A stretch of 64,000 nucleotides of DNA, taken from positions 62,001-126,000 of the forward strand of contig NZ_JABFDI010000009.1 of the NCBI RefSeq assembly GCF_013403915.1, written 5' to 3'. Position numbers and translations under genes: made by a program. Every line of letters begins with the position of its first letter. The stretch's first letter is position 1. This document shows, piece by piece, positions 26,402 to 35,341 of the stretch. Origin of the DNA: Winogradskyella pacifica (GTDB lineage: Bacteria; Bacteroidota; Bacteroidia; Flavobacteriales; Flavobacteriaceae). Below the pieces are notes generated by a model. That model saw nothing but the letters and a program-made list of their open reading frames with translations. It was not told where the DNA came from and did no database searches.

Positions 26402-26884
26402 TCACAAGCGATACCCCAAACCTAAAAACAACCCATTTGGAGTAATTTCTTGAAAACCTATGGTGTATTTCATGTGTAAATCTACACTCGGAGTAAAATT
26501 ATAAGCAAATCCTAAATCAGCTCTAATTTTAAGTTTCGCATTAAAAAAATCGAAGAAATAATTGATACTCGGACCGACGAGAATGTTAAAACGTTCGTCT
26601 ATATTATATTTTAAATATATGGGCGCATTCAAAAAATTAAAATCGCCGAGACTTATAAAAAGTAATTCGGGTTGTAGGTGAAAATCGTTTTCTACTTCAA
26701 AATCGGCAAACGCACCCGCATAAAATCCTAGTTGTACATCTGTATTCTCTCCAAAATTGGACTCCACCACTTTAAAAAAGGTAAAATTAAGTCCACCTTT
26801 AATACCAAATTCAGTTTGAGCTTGAACACCAAACGAGCTACTTATAACACTAAAAATTAATAGGATTTTAATAAGATTCTTCAT
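26402..26884 (-). CDS. outer-membrane beta-barrel protein
   Basis: The ATG at 26882-26884 gives 160 residues and a normal signal peptide (MKNLIKILLIFSVISSSFG, cleaved near VQAQ); an earlier in-frame ATG adds eight residues. The mature protein begins TEFGIKGGLNFTFF and includes LQPELLFISLG, PIYLKYNIDERFNILVGPS and a terminal LFLGLGYRL, all patterns of the OMP_b-brl_2 family. It lies 65 bases downstream of aroQ and may be transcribed with it. Confidence 0.78.
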   Translation of the reverse strand: MKNLIKILLIFSVISSSFGVQAQTEFGIKGGLNFTFFKVVESNFGENTDVQLGFYAGAFADFEVENDFHLQPELLFISLGDFNFLNAPIYLKYNIDERFNILVGPSINYFFDFFNAKLKIRADLGFAYNFTPSVDLHMKYTIGFQEITPNGLFLGLGYRL

Positions 26885-26949
26885 GCAAATCAATTTAAAT
26901 AGTTTCAAAAATTACAGTTCTCAATTCTTTGAGATTATTATAGTAAGCG

Positions 26950-27372
26950 TTAATTAGAGGTAAAACTCTCTATAGCTAACTCATAACTCTGTAAACCAAA
27001 ACCTAAAATAACTCCTTTAGCATTAGGAGAGATAAATGATTTATGTCTAAATTTTTCTCTTGAAAATGTATTAGAAATATGCACTTCTACAACTGGAGTT
27101 GTAATAGCTTTAACGGCATCACCAATACCTACAGACGTGTGTGTATAAGCTGCTGCATTTAAAATAACACCATCATAAGTAAAACCAACCTCTTGTATTT
27201 TATCTATAAGTTCGCCTTCTATATTAGACTGAAAATGCTCTAGAGCGACATTAGGATACTTTTCTACAACAGAATCAAAAAACTCCATAAAAGTGAGGTT
27301 ACCATATATATTGGTTTCGCGCTTACCTAATAGATTAAGATTAGGACCGTTGATGATAATTATTTTTTTCAT
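26950..27372 (-). CDS. aroQ: 3-dehydroquinate dehydratase, type II
   Basis: The enzyme converts 3-dehydroquinate to 3-dehydroshikimate in the shikimate pathway. At 140 residues it has the family's usual size. INGPNLNLLGKRE (residues 7-19) and the catalytic Tyr23 in NIYGN mark the N-terminus, NAAAYTHTSVGIGDA forms the substrate loop, and EVHISNTFSREKFRHKS carries the conserved histidine and arginines. It lies on the opposite strand from xerD, from which it is separated by another barrel gene. Confidence 0.95.
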   Translation of the reverse strand: MKKIIIINGPNLNLLGKRETNIYGNLTFMEFFDSVVEKYPNVALEHFQSNIEGELIDKIQEVGFTYDGVILNAAAYTHTSVGIGDAVKAITTPVVEVHISNTFSREKFRHKSFISPNAKGVILGFGLQSYELAIESFTSN

Positions 27373-27485
27373 ATGTTTTTCTATTTTTTAATTAACGTCA
27401 CATGCTGTGTGCTATTAAACACTTCATTTGAGACAAAACTCTCAACATGCTAGTTTCATGTAGTAAATATATAAAATATGCGCAT

Positions 27486-27515
27486 AAAAAAACCGAAGCA
27501 GATGCTTCGGTTTTT
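27486..27515 (-). terminator. terminator of the 27539-28159 barrel gene
   Basis: AAAAACCGAAGC (27488-27499) and GCTTCGGTTTTT (27504-27515) form a perfect 12-bp stem with an AGAT loop. The flanking A run reads as T on the minus strand, and it sits 23 bases past the gene's stop codon. Confidence 0.85.
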
Positions 27516-27538
27516 AATATAATAAATTGTTTTGTGTC

Positions 27539-28159
27539 TTATAACTTGAATAAGATACCAAAAGCAGCATTACCACCAAATGGGTTAGCAACATCACCAA
27601 AACCTAAGTTAAAGTTTGAAGTAGCTTCTGCTCCATCGTAATCACCTTTTTCAGTTGAGAAAGATAATACATTCTTTAAACCGAATGTTAAAGCGATTTT
27701 TTCAGTTACGAAATAATTGATACCTAAATCTAAACCTGCATTTACAGAATTGAAAGCTACATCAGATAATTTATCTTTATCATTATTGTAAGCAACTCCA
27801 AATTCAGTATAAGTTTTAAAACGCTCACCTAAATCTAAAAAGTAATAACGTGCAAATACGCCTACTCCAAAACCATTTCTTTCAGCAATATCAACACCAT
27901 TATCTTCTGTTTTTGAAGAATTGAAAGACAACATACCACCAATAGCTAAATCTTCGCTCATGAAATACCCTACTTTTGGGCTAACATTAAAGCTATTAGA
28001 CTTTAATTCAATTTCTTTATCATTTGTACTGTTAAAACCAACCATACCTTCAATAAAGATATCACCTTCAGTAAAACCAAAAGTCTTAGCTTCTTCTTGT
28101 GCACTTACACTTGTAAATCCTAATACTGCAACTGCAGCTGTAAACAATAATTTTTTCAT
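27539..28159 (-). CDS. outer-membrane beta-barrel protein
   Basis: A 206-residue protein with a signal peptide ending FTSVSAQ (about residue 20). The mature part has barrel features: FIEGMVGFNSTND, SFNVSPKVGYFMSEDLAIGGMLSFNSS, FGVGVFARYYFLDLG and a last strand AFGILFKL. It is of the OMP_b-brl type and ends in a clear terminator. The strong promoter and regular codon use suggest good expression. Function unknown. Confidence 0.8.
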   Translation of the reverse strand: MKKLLFTAAVAVLGFTSVSAQEEAKTFGFTEGDIFIEGMVGFNSTNDKEIELKSNSFNVSPKVGYFMSEDLAIGGMLSFNSSKTEDNGVDIAERNGFGVGVFARYYFLDLGERFKTYTEFGVAYNNDKDKLSDVAFNSVNAGLDLGINYFVTEKIALTFGLKNVLSFSTEKGDYDGAEATSNFNLGFGDVANPFGGNAAFGILFKL

Positions 28160-28540
28160 AATTTAAGTTTAAATTTGATAATTAATTTGGTCGGCAAAAG
28201 TAGACTTTACTCCCATAGTACAAATCCTAATTATGTTAAAAAATAGTGCGTTTCATCGATAATAATTCTATTTTCATCTGTAAAATTAGCTAAATAGCTC
28301 ATTTCTAAAATATAAAAATTTTCTACTTCCCTCTATTTATTCCTTAGAGTTAGTTAAAACTTGGATTATGAATCGACATCATTATTAGGTTGTTATTCAA
28401 ACAAAACAAGAGAGGATCTTTACCGCTTTAATAGTTGTAGTTTATTACAAGTTTAAATTAGTAATCATTTTAACTAAAAAGCAAGATAAAATAGATGCTG
28501 CTTTTACACCTTTATATATCGCAAATTACTATTTTTAACC
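28160..28540. other. 381-base gap upstream of xerD
   Basis: The left end contains the promoter of the divergent barrel gene (28195-28224). The remainder is very AT-rich; no open frame, RNA gene or repeat was recognised, and no clear TAnnTTTG element was found for xerD. Confidence 0.4.
28195..28224 (-). promoter_or_regulatory. promoter of the 27539-28159 barrel gene
   Basis: On the minus strand, TTTG is followed by an 18-base spacer and TACTTTTG, a full match to TAnnTTTG, 36 bases before the start codon. Confidence 0.62.
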
Positions 28541-29449
28541 ATGAATTGGCAACAAGCATTAACGGATTACAAACACTATCTTAGAATAGAACGTGGCTTG
28601 TCTCATAACTCTATTGAGAATTATAGTTACGACATTAAAAAACTCATATTATATATTGAAACACATGCCATAAAAGTATCACCTATTACCATAGACATTC
28701 ATACAGTTAAAGATTTTATTTATTCCGTATCAAAAAGCCTAAATCCAAGATCGCAAGCGCGGTTAATTTCGGGGCTTCGTAATTTCTTTGATTACCTCAT
28801 TTTTGAAAATTACAGAACAACCAATCCTTTAGATTTAATAGAATCCCCTAGAATAGGTAGAAAGTTGCCCGATACCTTATCGATTTCTGATATTGACAAC
28901 CTCATTAAAGCCATCGATTTAAGTCACCAATATAATGGAGTCAATCTTGGCGAACGCAATAGAGCTATTATTGAAACCTTATATAGTTGTGGTTTGCGCG
29001 TTAGCGAATTAATAGAATTAAAAATTTCGGATCTATTTTTTGAAGAAGGCTTTATTAAAGTTACCGGTAAAGGAGACAAACAGCGTTTTGTACCCATTGG
29101 AGGAACCACTCAAAAACTCATTAATATCTGGCTTGCGATTAGGAACCATATTGATGTACAACCCCATTCTAAAGACATCGTCTTTTTAAATTATAAAGGA
29201 GGAAAACTGACACGAGCCATGATATTTACCATCATAAAAAAGCTTGTAGAAAAAACCGGATTACAGAAAAATGTATCACCACACACCTTTCGGCATTCCT
29301 TTGCTACACATTTATTAGAAAACGGTGCAGACCTTAGAGCTATACAAATGATGCTTGGTCACGAAAGCATTACTACCACTGAAATATATATGCACGTCGA
29401 CCGCTCACATTTAAGTGATATACTAAATAAGTACCACCCAAGAACATAA
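28541..29449 (+). CDS. xerD: tyrosine recombinase XerD
   Basis: XerD acts at dif sites to resolve chromosome dimers at division. The 302 residues have an N-terminal SAM-like DNA-binding domain (about 3-88) and a catalytic domain with all the expected residues: Arg153 in CGLRVSEL, Lys177 in TGKGDK, His248 and Arg251 in PHTFRHS, His274 in MLGHES, and nucleophile Tyr283 in EIYMHVD. Single-copy appearance and lack of neighbouring mobile genes favour the housekeeping XerD over an integrase. Confidence 0.93.
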   Translation: MNWQQALTDYKHYLRIERGLSHNSIENYSYDIKKLILYIETHAIKVSPITIDIHTVKDFIYSVSKSLNPRSQARLISGLRNFFDYLIFENYRTTNPLDLIESPRIGRKLPDTLSISDIDNLIKAIDLSHQYNGVNLGERNRAIIETLYSCGLRVSELIELKISDLFFEEGFIKVTGKGDKQRFVPIGGTTQKLINIWLAIRNHIDVQPHSKDIVFLNYKGGKLTRAMIFTIIKKLVEKTGLQKNVSPHTFRHSFATHLLENGADLRAIQMMLGHESITTTEIYMHVDRSHLSDILNKYHPRT

Positions 29450-29465
29450 TGTAAAAAAACATCAT

Positions 29466-29473
29466 TATTTTTG
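29466..29473 (+). promoter_or_regulatory. -7 element of the histidine kinase gene
   Basis: TATTTTTG matches TAnnTTTG and lies 40 bases before the start codon at 29514, in the gap after xerD. No -33 TTG was seen at the usual distance. Confidence 0.42.
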
Positions 29474-29513
29474 TGACAATCGTATTGCTTTGGTGTCTTA
29501 AAACAAAGAGAAA

Positions 29514-30701
29514 ATGATGAAACTTCCAAGTCTACATATAAGAAATTACAGGTCAGCCTTTTATAAAACCCGAGAAATCTCCGAACCTACAATAGAAGAC
29601 GAGAAGTATAGAATAGCGTTAGAATTATCTAATGTTGGTATTTGGGATTGGAACATTGTTACCAACAAAGTATTTTACTCAAAAGAATCGAAACAAATCA
29701 TAGGATATTCGAACAATGAATTAAAAAACACCTCTGAATTTTGGGATAGTAAAGTACATTTAGATGACAAAGAAACGTATTATAATGAATTTAAGTCTCT
29801 ATTAAAAGGCCATATTGAATTATACGAGAACGAATACCGTATTCAATGTAAAGATGGTAGTTATAAATGGATTTTAGATAAAGCAAAAGTTGTAAATAGA
29901 GATTCTAAAGGTAAACCCTCTCATATTATTGGTACACATACAGATATTACCAATTCTAAAGATAAGGAAGCCCAACTTAAGAATAACTTACAACTTATAA
30001 CGAGCCAAAATAAACGTTTATACAGTTTTACCCATATTGTTTCTCATAATTTAAAAACACATATAGGGAATCTAAAAAACATATTAGAATTTTATGATGA
30101 AGCTGGTTCGGAAACTGAGAAAGTAGAACTGGTTGAGCATTTAAAGTCTATATCAGATTCTTTAACCACAACGATCGTCGATCTTGATGATATTGTAAGT
30201 ATAAAATCTAAAATTAATATTAGTCAGCTTAACGAACGTGTAGACCTGCATGACTTTACAAATAAAATTATTGAAAGTCTAAAAATAGACAGCGACAAAC
30301 AAGGGGTTACCATACACAATGCTTTGAGGAAAGATGAATCGATGCTAACGAATAGATCTTATTTAGAAAGTGTGTTTTATAATTTGATTTCTAATGGTAT
30401 TAAGTATTCAGATCCTAATAAAAAATCTCAAATCGTCATTCAATCCATTCACACTAAAGATTCGGTTAAAATTCTTATCTCTGATAATGGTATTGGTATT
30501 GACATGAAGAAGTATAAAGATCAAGTATTTCAAATGTATAAAACCTTTCATGGCACTGAGCGATCCGATTCTAGAGGTATTGGTCTATACATTACAAAAA
30601 CGCAAGTTGAAGCTTTACAAGGGGAAATTTTAATGGAGAGCACACTAAACGAAGGCACGGCTTTTTCTATAACCTTCAAAAACAAAAAGAACTCTAATTA
30701 A
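29514..30701 (+). CDS. PAS-domain sensor histidine kinase
   Basis: A 395-residue kinase without membrane segments, so a cytoplasmic sensor. A PAS domain with PAC segment covers about residues 30-147 (ALELSNVGIWDWNI at the start, GTHTDITNSK at the end). The dimerisation helix carries the phospho-acceptor His178 in IVSHNLKTHIGNL. The ATPase domain follows, with the N box NLISNGIKYSD, G1 DNGIGID and G2 RGIGLYITK. No response regulator gene is adjacent, so it is an orphan kinase. The signal sensed is unknown. Confidence 0.88.
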   Translation: MMKLPSLHIRNYRSAFYKTREISEPTIEDEKYRIALELSNVGIWDWNIVTNKVFYSKESKQIIGYSNNELKNTSEFWDSKVHLDDKETYYNEFKSLLKGHIELYENEYRIQCKDGSYKWILDKAKVVNRDSKGKPSHIIGTHTDITNSKDKEAQLKNNLQLITSQNKRLYSFTHIVSHNLKTHIGNLKNILEFYDEAGSETEKVELVEHLKSISDSLTTTIVDLDDIVSIKSKINISQLNERVDLHDFTNKIIESLKIDSDKQGVTIHNALRKDESMLTNRSYLESVFYNLISNGIKYSDPNKKSQIVIQSIHTKDSVKILISDNGIGIDMKKYKDQVFQMYKTFHGTERSDSRGIGLYITKTQVEALQGEILMESTLNEGTAFSITFKNKKNSN

Positions 30702-30748
30702 GGAATCACTAACGATCCCACATTTTAATTAGCTTAAAATAAGGCATA

Positions 30749-30777
30749 AAAAAATCCGGTTGTATACCGGATTTTTT
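30749..30777. terminator. bidirectional terminator between the kinase gene and rny
   Basis: AAAAAATCCGGT pairs with ACCGGATTTTTT around a TGTAT loop. The A and T runs on either side allow it to end both convergent transcripts. Confidence 0.87.
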
Positions 30778-30797
30778 CATTTTATATATGTTAATTA

Positions 30798-32381
30798 CTA
30801 TTTAGCAATATTCACTGCTCTAGTTTCTCTAATCACTGTAACCTTTACTTGACCTGGATACGTCATATCTGTTTGAATCTTTTGAGAAATCTCAAATGAT
30901 AAACTTGCCGCTCTCTCATCAGTTACTTTTTCGCTTTCTACAATAACACGTAACTCTCTACCTGCTTGTATTGCATAAGCTTTCTTTACACCTGTAAACC
31001 CAAAGGCAACATCTTCTAAATCCTTTAAACGTTGTATGTAAGAATCTAAAACTTGGCGTCTTGCACCTGGCCTTGCACCAGAGATAGCATCACATACTTG
31101 AATAATTGGCGCCAACAATGTTGTCATTTCAATTTCATCGTGGTGAGCTCCAATAGCATTACAAACCTCTGGTTTTTCACCATGTTTCTCCGCCCATTGC
31201 ATACCTAGGATAGCGTGTGGAGTTTCAACATCTATTTCAGATGATGGTACTTTTCCGATATCGTGTAATAATCCTGCACGTTTAGCTAACTTAGGATTTA
31301 AGCCTAATTCTGCAGCCATTACACCACAAAGTTTAGCAACTTCACGCGAGTGTTGTAGTAAGTTTTGTCCGTAAGATGAACGGTATTTCATACGCCCTAC
31401 CATTTTAATTAACTCAGGGTGTAAACCATGAATTCCTAAATCGATAACTGTACGTTTACCTACTTCTATAATTTCTTGCTCAATTTGCTTTTCGGTTTTC
31501 TTTACAATCTCTTCAATTCTTGCAGGATGTATTCTTCCATCAGTTACCAATTTGTGTAATGATAAACGTGCTATTTCACGTCTTACAGAATCAAAACAAG
31601 ATAAGATAATCGCTTCTGGTGTATCATCTACAATAATCTCTACACCTGTTGCAGCTTCAATAGCTCTAATATTTCGGCCTTCTCTACCAATAATTCTACC
31701 TTTAACGTCATCCGATTCAATATTAAAAACAGACACACAGTTATCTACTGCTTCTTCTGTTCCGATACGCTGAATAGTGTTAATTATAATTTTCTTAGCT
31801 TCTTGCTGCGCTGTTAATTTCGCCTCTTCTACGTGGCCTTGTATAAAAGCCATCGCATCCGTTTTGGCTTCTTCTTTAAGCGATTCTACTAATTGACTTT
31901 TAGCCTCTTCAGCAGATAATGAAGAAATGACTTCCAATTGTTTTATTTGGTTCTTGTGCGCCTTTTCAATTTCCTCTTGTTTCTTGTCTAAGAATTCTAA
32001 TCTAAAATCATAATCCTTAATTTTATCCTCAAGCGATTGATTAGACTTCTTTGACTTACTCAGTTCGTTAGACACATGAGATTCTTTATCTCTAATACGC
32101 TTTTCAGCTTCAGCCATTTTTTTATCACGAGATAAAATCACCTTTTCGTGTTCTGATTTTAACTCAATAAATTTTTCTTTAGCCTGTAGTATTTTATCTT
32201 TTTTTAGAGATTCTCCATCTGATTTTGCTTGTTTTAAAAGCGATTGAGATTCTCGTTCTGCATTTTCAATTATTTTTGAAGCTTTTCCTTTTTCTAAAGA
32301 TTTAGCGATTATATATCCTAGTATTACTCCTAATATTACTCCTCCAACAATATATATAATTGTGTTAGTGTCCATGTTCAT
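30798..32381 (-). CDS. rny: ribonuclease Y
   Basis: RNase Y is a membrane-bound endoribonuclease that starts mRNA decay. The 527 residues show an N-terminal membrane helix (about 7-27), a long charged coiled coil (about 30-200), a KH domain with the [17 protein letters not shown] motif, and an HD domain with GLLHDIGK followed by IGAHHDE. Length and order are those of the family. It is downstream of the 6S-like RNA and zapA on the same strand. Confidence 0.95.
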   Translation of the reverse strand: MNMDTNTIIYIVGGVILGVILGYIIAKSLEKGKASKIIENAERESQSLLKQAKSDGESLKKDKILQAKEKFIELKSEHEKVILSRDKKMAEAEKRIRDKESHVSNELSKSKKSNQSLEDKIKDYDFRLEFLDKKQEEIEKAHKNQIKQLEVISSLSAEEAKSQLVESLKEEAKTDAMAFIQGHVEEAKLTAQQEAKKIIINTIQRIGTEEAVDNCVSVFNIESDDVKGRIIGREGRNIRAIEAATGVEIIVDDTPEAIILSCFDSVRREIARLSLHKLVTDGRIHPARIEEIVKKTEKQIEQEIIEVGKRTVIDLGIHGLHPELIKMVGRMKYRSSYGQNLLQHSREVAKLCGVMAAELGLNPKLAKRAGLLHDIGKVPSSEIDVETPHAILGMQWAEKHGEKPEVCNAIGAHHDEIEMTTLLAPIIQVCDAISGARPGARRQVLDSYIQRLKDLEDVAFGFTGVKKAYAIQAGRELRVIVESEKVTDERAASLSFEISQKIQTDMTYPGQVKVTVIRETRAVNIAK

Positions 32382-32398
32382 TATTTAGTTTAGTGTAT

Positions 32399-32590
32399 AA
32401 AAAAAGCCTACATCAGTTATCGGTTTTGTATAAACTCCTTAAAAACAAGTTTAGGGCTAACAAGCTGATCAAAAATCTGTCTAAGATACTGAAACGAGTT
32501 CAGCACTAACAGCACGATTTTACAACTTAAACTCACCCTTTTTAAAGAATTGATCGTTGAGTTTATCAAAAAATGTAACTAATGTAGGCA
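32399..32590 (-). ncRNA. ssrS: 6S RNA (flavobacterial type)
   Basis: An RNA of about 190 bases. Its ends, GCCTACATTAGTTA and TAACTGATGTAGGC, form a 14-bp closing stem with one G-U pair, followed by a run of seven T that acts as terminator. A second long-range helix, ATAAACTC with GAGTTTAT (plus-strand 32559-32566 and 32430-32437), continues inward from it, leaving a long central region and apical part. This rod shape and size match 6S RNA, which binds RNA polymerase as a promoter mimic. Location beside zapA repeats the ssrS-zapA linkage known in other bacteria. No open frame is present. Confidence 0.75.
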
Positions 32591-32621
32591 GTAACCTTAT
32601 GTATTTAAAAGAACGTACGAG

Positions 32622-32909
32622 TTAAATATGTTGATTTAAAAGTTCATTTAAAGCTTCAAGCTTTTCCTGTACTTCTTCATTTACATACTCTTTATCTATT
32701 GACTTTTGCTCTACTTGAGCGGCAAATTGCAAGGCACACATGGCCAAAACATCTTGCTTATCTCTTACAGAATAATTCTGCTCAAATTGTCCAATCATAG
32801 CCTCAATCTTTTTTGTGGCTTTACGTAAACCTTCCTCTTGGCTTGGGTTTATCGTTAACGGATAAACTCTATTTGCTATAGAAAGTTTAATTTTTAATTG
32901 TTCTGACAT
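32622..32909 (-). CDS. zapA: cell division protein ZapA
   Basis: ZapA bundles FtsZ filaments at the division ring. The 95-residue protein has the family's beginning KLKLSIANRVYPLTI-like segment (here LKIKLSIANRVYPLTI, residues 4-19), the AMIGQFEQNYSVRDKQDVLAMCALQFA helix region, and a C-terminal coiled coil (about 65-95). It is 21 bases downstream of a coiled-coil gene in one operon, with the 6S-like RNA starting about 30 bases further on. Confidence 0.9.
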   Translation of the reverse strand: MSEQLKIKLSIANRVYPLTINPSQEEGLRKATKKIEAMIGQFEQNYSVRDKQDVLAMCALQFAAQVEQKSIDKEYVNEEVQEKLEALNELLNQHI

Positions 32910-32929
32910 TATAATCTAAATTTACAATA

Positions 32930-33220
32930 TTATTCTGATAATTGTCCAATACAATGGTCAATATCTCTAATAAGTGCATTTATTTTGAGCTTCGTTTCTC
33001 GTTTATTTTCGTCACTACCAAGCATTGAATTTGCCATTTTGAGTGTATCATGTTTTTCTACCCAAGCAGAAATTTCTTCTTGCTGTTCTAGAAGCCTTTG
33101 TTGTTGCTGTTCTAATTGATCTGAGAGTTTAGCATTCGTTTGTTTTAAAACCTCCTGCTTGTGTAAAATCTTACTGATTTTATTCTCTAACGCATCAACA
33201 ATGTCTTCTATTTTACTCAT
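32930..33220 (-). CDS. coiled-coil protein, putative division accessory
   Basis: A 96-residue protein predicted to be almost entirely coiled coil between residues 5 and 55, with a glutamine-rich run (LEQQQQRLLEQQEE), then NSMLGSDENKRETKLKINALIRDIDHCIGQL at the C-terminus. It has no signal peptide or membrane segment. Co-transcription with zapA suggests a cytoplasmic cell-division partner analogous to ZapB, but this is inferred from context only. Confidence 0.75.
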   Translation of the reverse strand: MSKIEDIVDALENKISKILHKQEVLKQTNAKLSDQLEQQQQRLLEQQEEISAWVEKHDTLKMANSMLGSDENKRETKLKINALIRDIDHCIGQLSE

Positions 33221-33244
33221 TAAAGCAATTCAATACTATTGAAA

Positions 33245-33275
33245 CAAAGTTAACATACCTAATGAAAAAATACAA
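33245..33275 (-). promoter_or_regulatory. promoter of the coiled-coil gene and zapA
   Basis: On the minus strand, TTG is followed by a 20-base spacer and TAACTTTG, a full match to TAnnTTTG, 25 bases before the start codon. Confidence 0.62.
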
Positions 33276-33398
33276 TTCTTTTACGTTTATTTTTTAATAT
33301 TATAAGTTCAACGAAATTAAACCGTTAATAAAAATAATACGGTTTTAGAATTTGCAAATCGTAATCAAATTGATATTTTAGCTGTAATAGTTGATTTT

Positions 33399-35087
33399 AT
33401 GAAACAATTTTTGGCCCTTTTTTTAATAACATGTTCACTACATGGACAATCCGAATATCCTCAAGATTATTTTAGGCATCCCTTAGATATTCCATTAGTA
33501 CTTTCTGGCACATTTGGAGAATTACGATCTACACATTTTCATGGTGGATTAGATATAAAAACACAACAAAGACAAGGTTTAAAAGTTTATGCTGCCGCTG
33601 AAGGCTATATAAGTCGGATTAAGATTTCTCATTTTGGCTACGGAAAAGCCATCTATATTACACACCCAAATGGTTACACTACAGTTTACGGCCATCTTAA
33701 GGCTTTCTCAAAACGTTTAGAAGATTATATAAAACAATGTCAGTATGATAAAGAAAGTTTTGAGGTCGAAGTATTTCCTCATACTGAAGAACTTTTAATT
33801 TCGCCAGATGAAGTCATTGCATTTTCTGGTAATACGGGTAGTTCTGGTGGACCTCACCTCCATTTTGAAATAAGAGACAATGAAGAACGTCCAATGAATC
33901 CATTATTATTTGGTATGGAAGTTAAAGACTCTAAGGCTCCTTACATTTCTGGTGTTTTTGCCTATCCTAAAGATAAAAATGCTATCATCAATGGAAAAAA
34001 CGAGCGCGTTCCTTTACGATTAATCCCTCAAAAAACAGGAGATTATGCTGTAGAGAAAATATCCGCTTATGGTAATGTTGGTTTTGGAGTGATTTCTTTT
34101 GATAAACAAGATTTAGCACCAAACAATAATGGTGTTAGTAATATTCAAACGTTCTTTAATGGAAATAAAAGTTTAGAAATAGATTTTAAACGCATTAGCT
34201 TTGATGAAACCAAACATATTAAACGTATGGTGGATTACGAGTATTATGTGCGAAAGAAAGCTAAAATTCAGAAACTTTTTATTGAAAAAAATAATCCGCT
34301 AAGCATTTATAAAGATGCTTATGATAACGGGTATGTTGAAGTAAAAGACAGCACCTCATCTGTATATAAAGTAAGAATAAGAGATTACCACCAAAATGAA
34401 GCTTGGGTAGTGATACCCATAGACGGAAAACTTGAAACGATTAAGAAAGACAGTGTCTCGGATGTATCTAAAAAATCATTGGTTAGCAGTGATAGCAATA
34501 CTAAATTAACCTCAGGAAACATTACTGTAGATTTTTATCAAAATACGGTATATGATGATTCTTATATTGATTTTAGAGTGAGTTCTGACACCCTTTTCCT
34601 TGGTGATGACAACATTGCTATGCAGAAAAACTTTTATATTAATTACGATTTAAGTAATTATAAGACAGAGCACCAAGACAAACTTTATATTGCTAGGTTT
34701 TATGGTAGTTACAAAAAGCCATATTATGTGTCTACCTCAAGAAAAGGTAACACCTTATCAGCAGGAAGTAAAGCTTTAGGAACTTATGCCTTAGCCATAG
34801 ACACCGAACCGCCAACAATAACACCTATTAACTTTACGGATAAAAAATGGATAAGCAATTATCGTTATCTAGAACTTAAGATTGATGATAAACTTACAGG
34901 TATTAGTAAATACAGAGCAACAGTTAATGGTCAGTGGATTTTAATGGAATATGATTACAAAACAAACACACTTACACACGATTTTAATGATAATATCGTT
35001 AAAGATACCAGAAACGAATTAAAAATAATTGTAACAGATAATGTGGGAAATAGTTCTACATTTGAAGCAACGTTTTTTAGAAAATAG
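33399..35087 (+). CDS. M23-family metallopeptidase
   Basis: A 562-residue secreted protein with a signal peptide ending near residue 17 (CSLHGQ). The LytM/M23 peptidase domain occupies about 30-170: His48 and Asp52 in HFHGGLDIKT, and the HLH pair in SGGPHLHFEIRD near 155, are the zinc and catalytic residues. M23 enzymes cut peptide cross-links in peptidoglycan. The long C-terminal part (about 180-562) is beta-rich without a recognised domain. The position suggests a single-gene transcript. The substrate is inferred. Confidence 0.9.
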   Translation: MKQFLALFLITCSLHGQSEYPQDYFRHPLDIPLVLSGTFGELRSTHFHGGLDIKTQQRQGLKVYAAAEGYISRIKISHFGYGKAIYITHPNGYTTVYGHLKAFSKRLEDYIKQCQYDKESFEVEVFPHTEELLISPDEVIAFSGNTGSSGGPHLHFEIRDNEERPMNPLLFGMEVKDSKAPYISGVFAYPKDKNAIINGKNERVPLRLIPQKTGDYAVEKISAYGNVGFGVISFDKQDLAPNNNGVSNIQTFFNGNKSLEIDFKRISFDETKHIKRMVDYEYYVRKKAKIQKLFIEKNNPLSIYKDAYDNGYVEVKDSTSSVYKVRIRDYHQNEAWVVIPIDGKLETIKKDSVSDVSKKSLVSSDSNTKLTSGNITVDFYQNTVYDDSYIDFRVSSDTLFLGDDNIAMQKNFYINYDLSNYKTEHQDKLYIARFYGSYKKPYYVSTSRKGNTLSAGSKALGTYALAIDTEPPTITPINFTDKKWISNYRYLELKIDDKLTGISKYRATVNGQWILMEYDYKTNTLTHDFNDNIVKDTRNELKIIVTDNVGNSSTFEATFFRK

Positions 35088-35220
35088 ATGAAAAATAGAT
35101 TTAAGACCACTTTACTTCTAGAATTAAGAAGTAAGACGCATGGTGTTCCTGTTAAAATTCAGATTTAGATTTTTAATAAAAATAAAATTATATTCTAGTA
35201 AGATTTCTTCTCTAATATGT

Positions 35221-35253
35221 CCTCTTAAGGTGACTTTAGAGGGGTGTTTTTTT
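35221..35253 (+). terminator. possible terminator after the M23 gene
   Basis: CCTCTTAAG pairs with CTTTAGAGG around GTGA with one mismatch, followed shortly by seven T. It is 133 bases past the M23 stop codon, so the transcript would have a long 3' end. Confidence 0.5.
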
Positions 35254-35341
35254 AGGACAAAAAAAAATATAATAACAACCATAATATATAAGATTGAAAT
35301 ATAATCTCTAATTTCAACTTAACTAAAAAAATTATAACCAT

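Noticed and set aside
28541-29449. Integrase of a mobile element
   Set aside because: Length, catalytic residues and housekeeping neighbours fit XerD; no attachment site repeats or other mobile genes were found.
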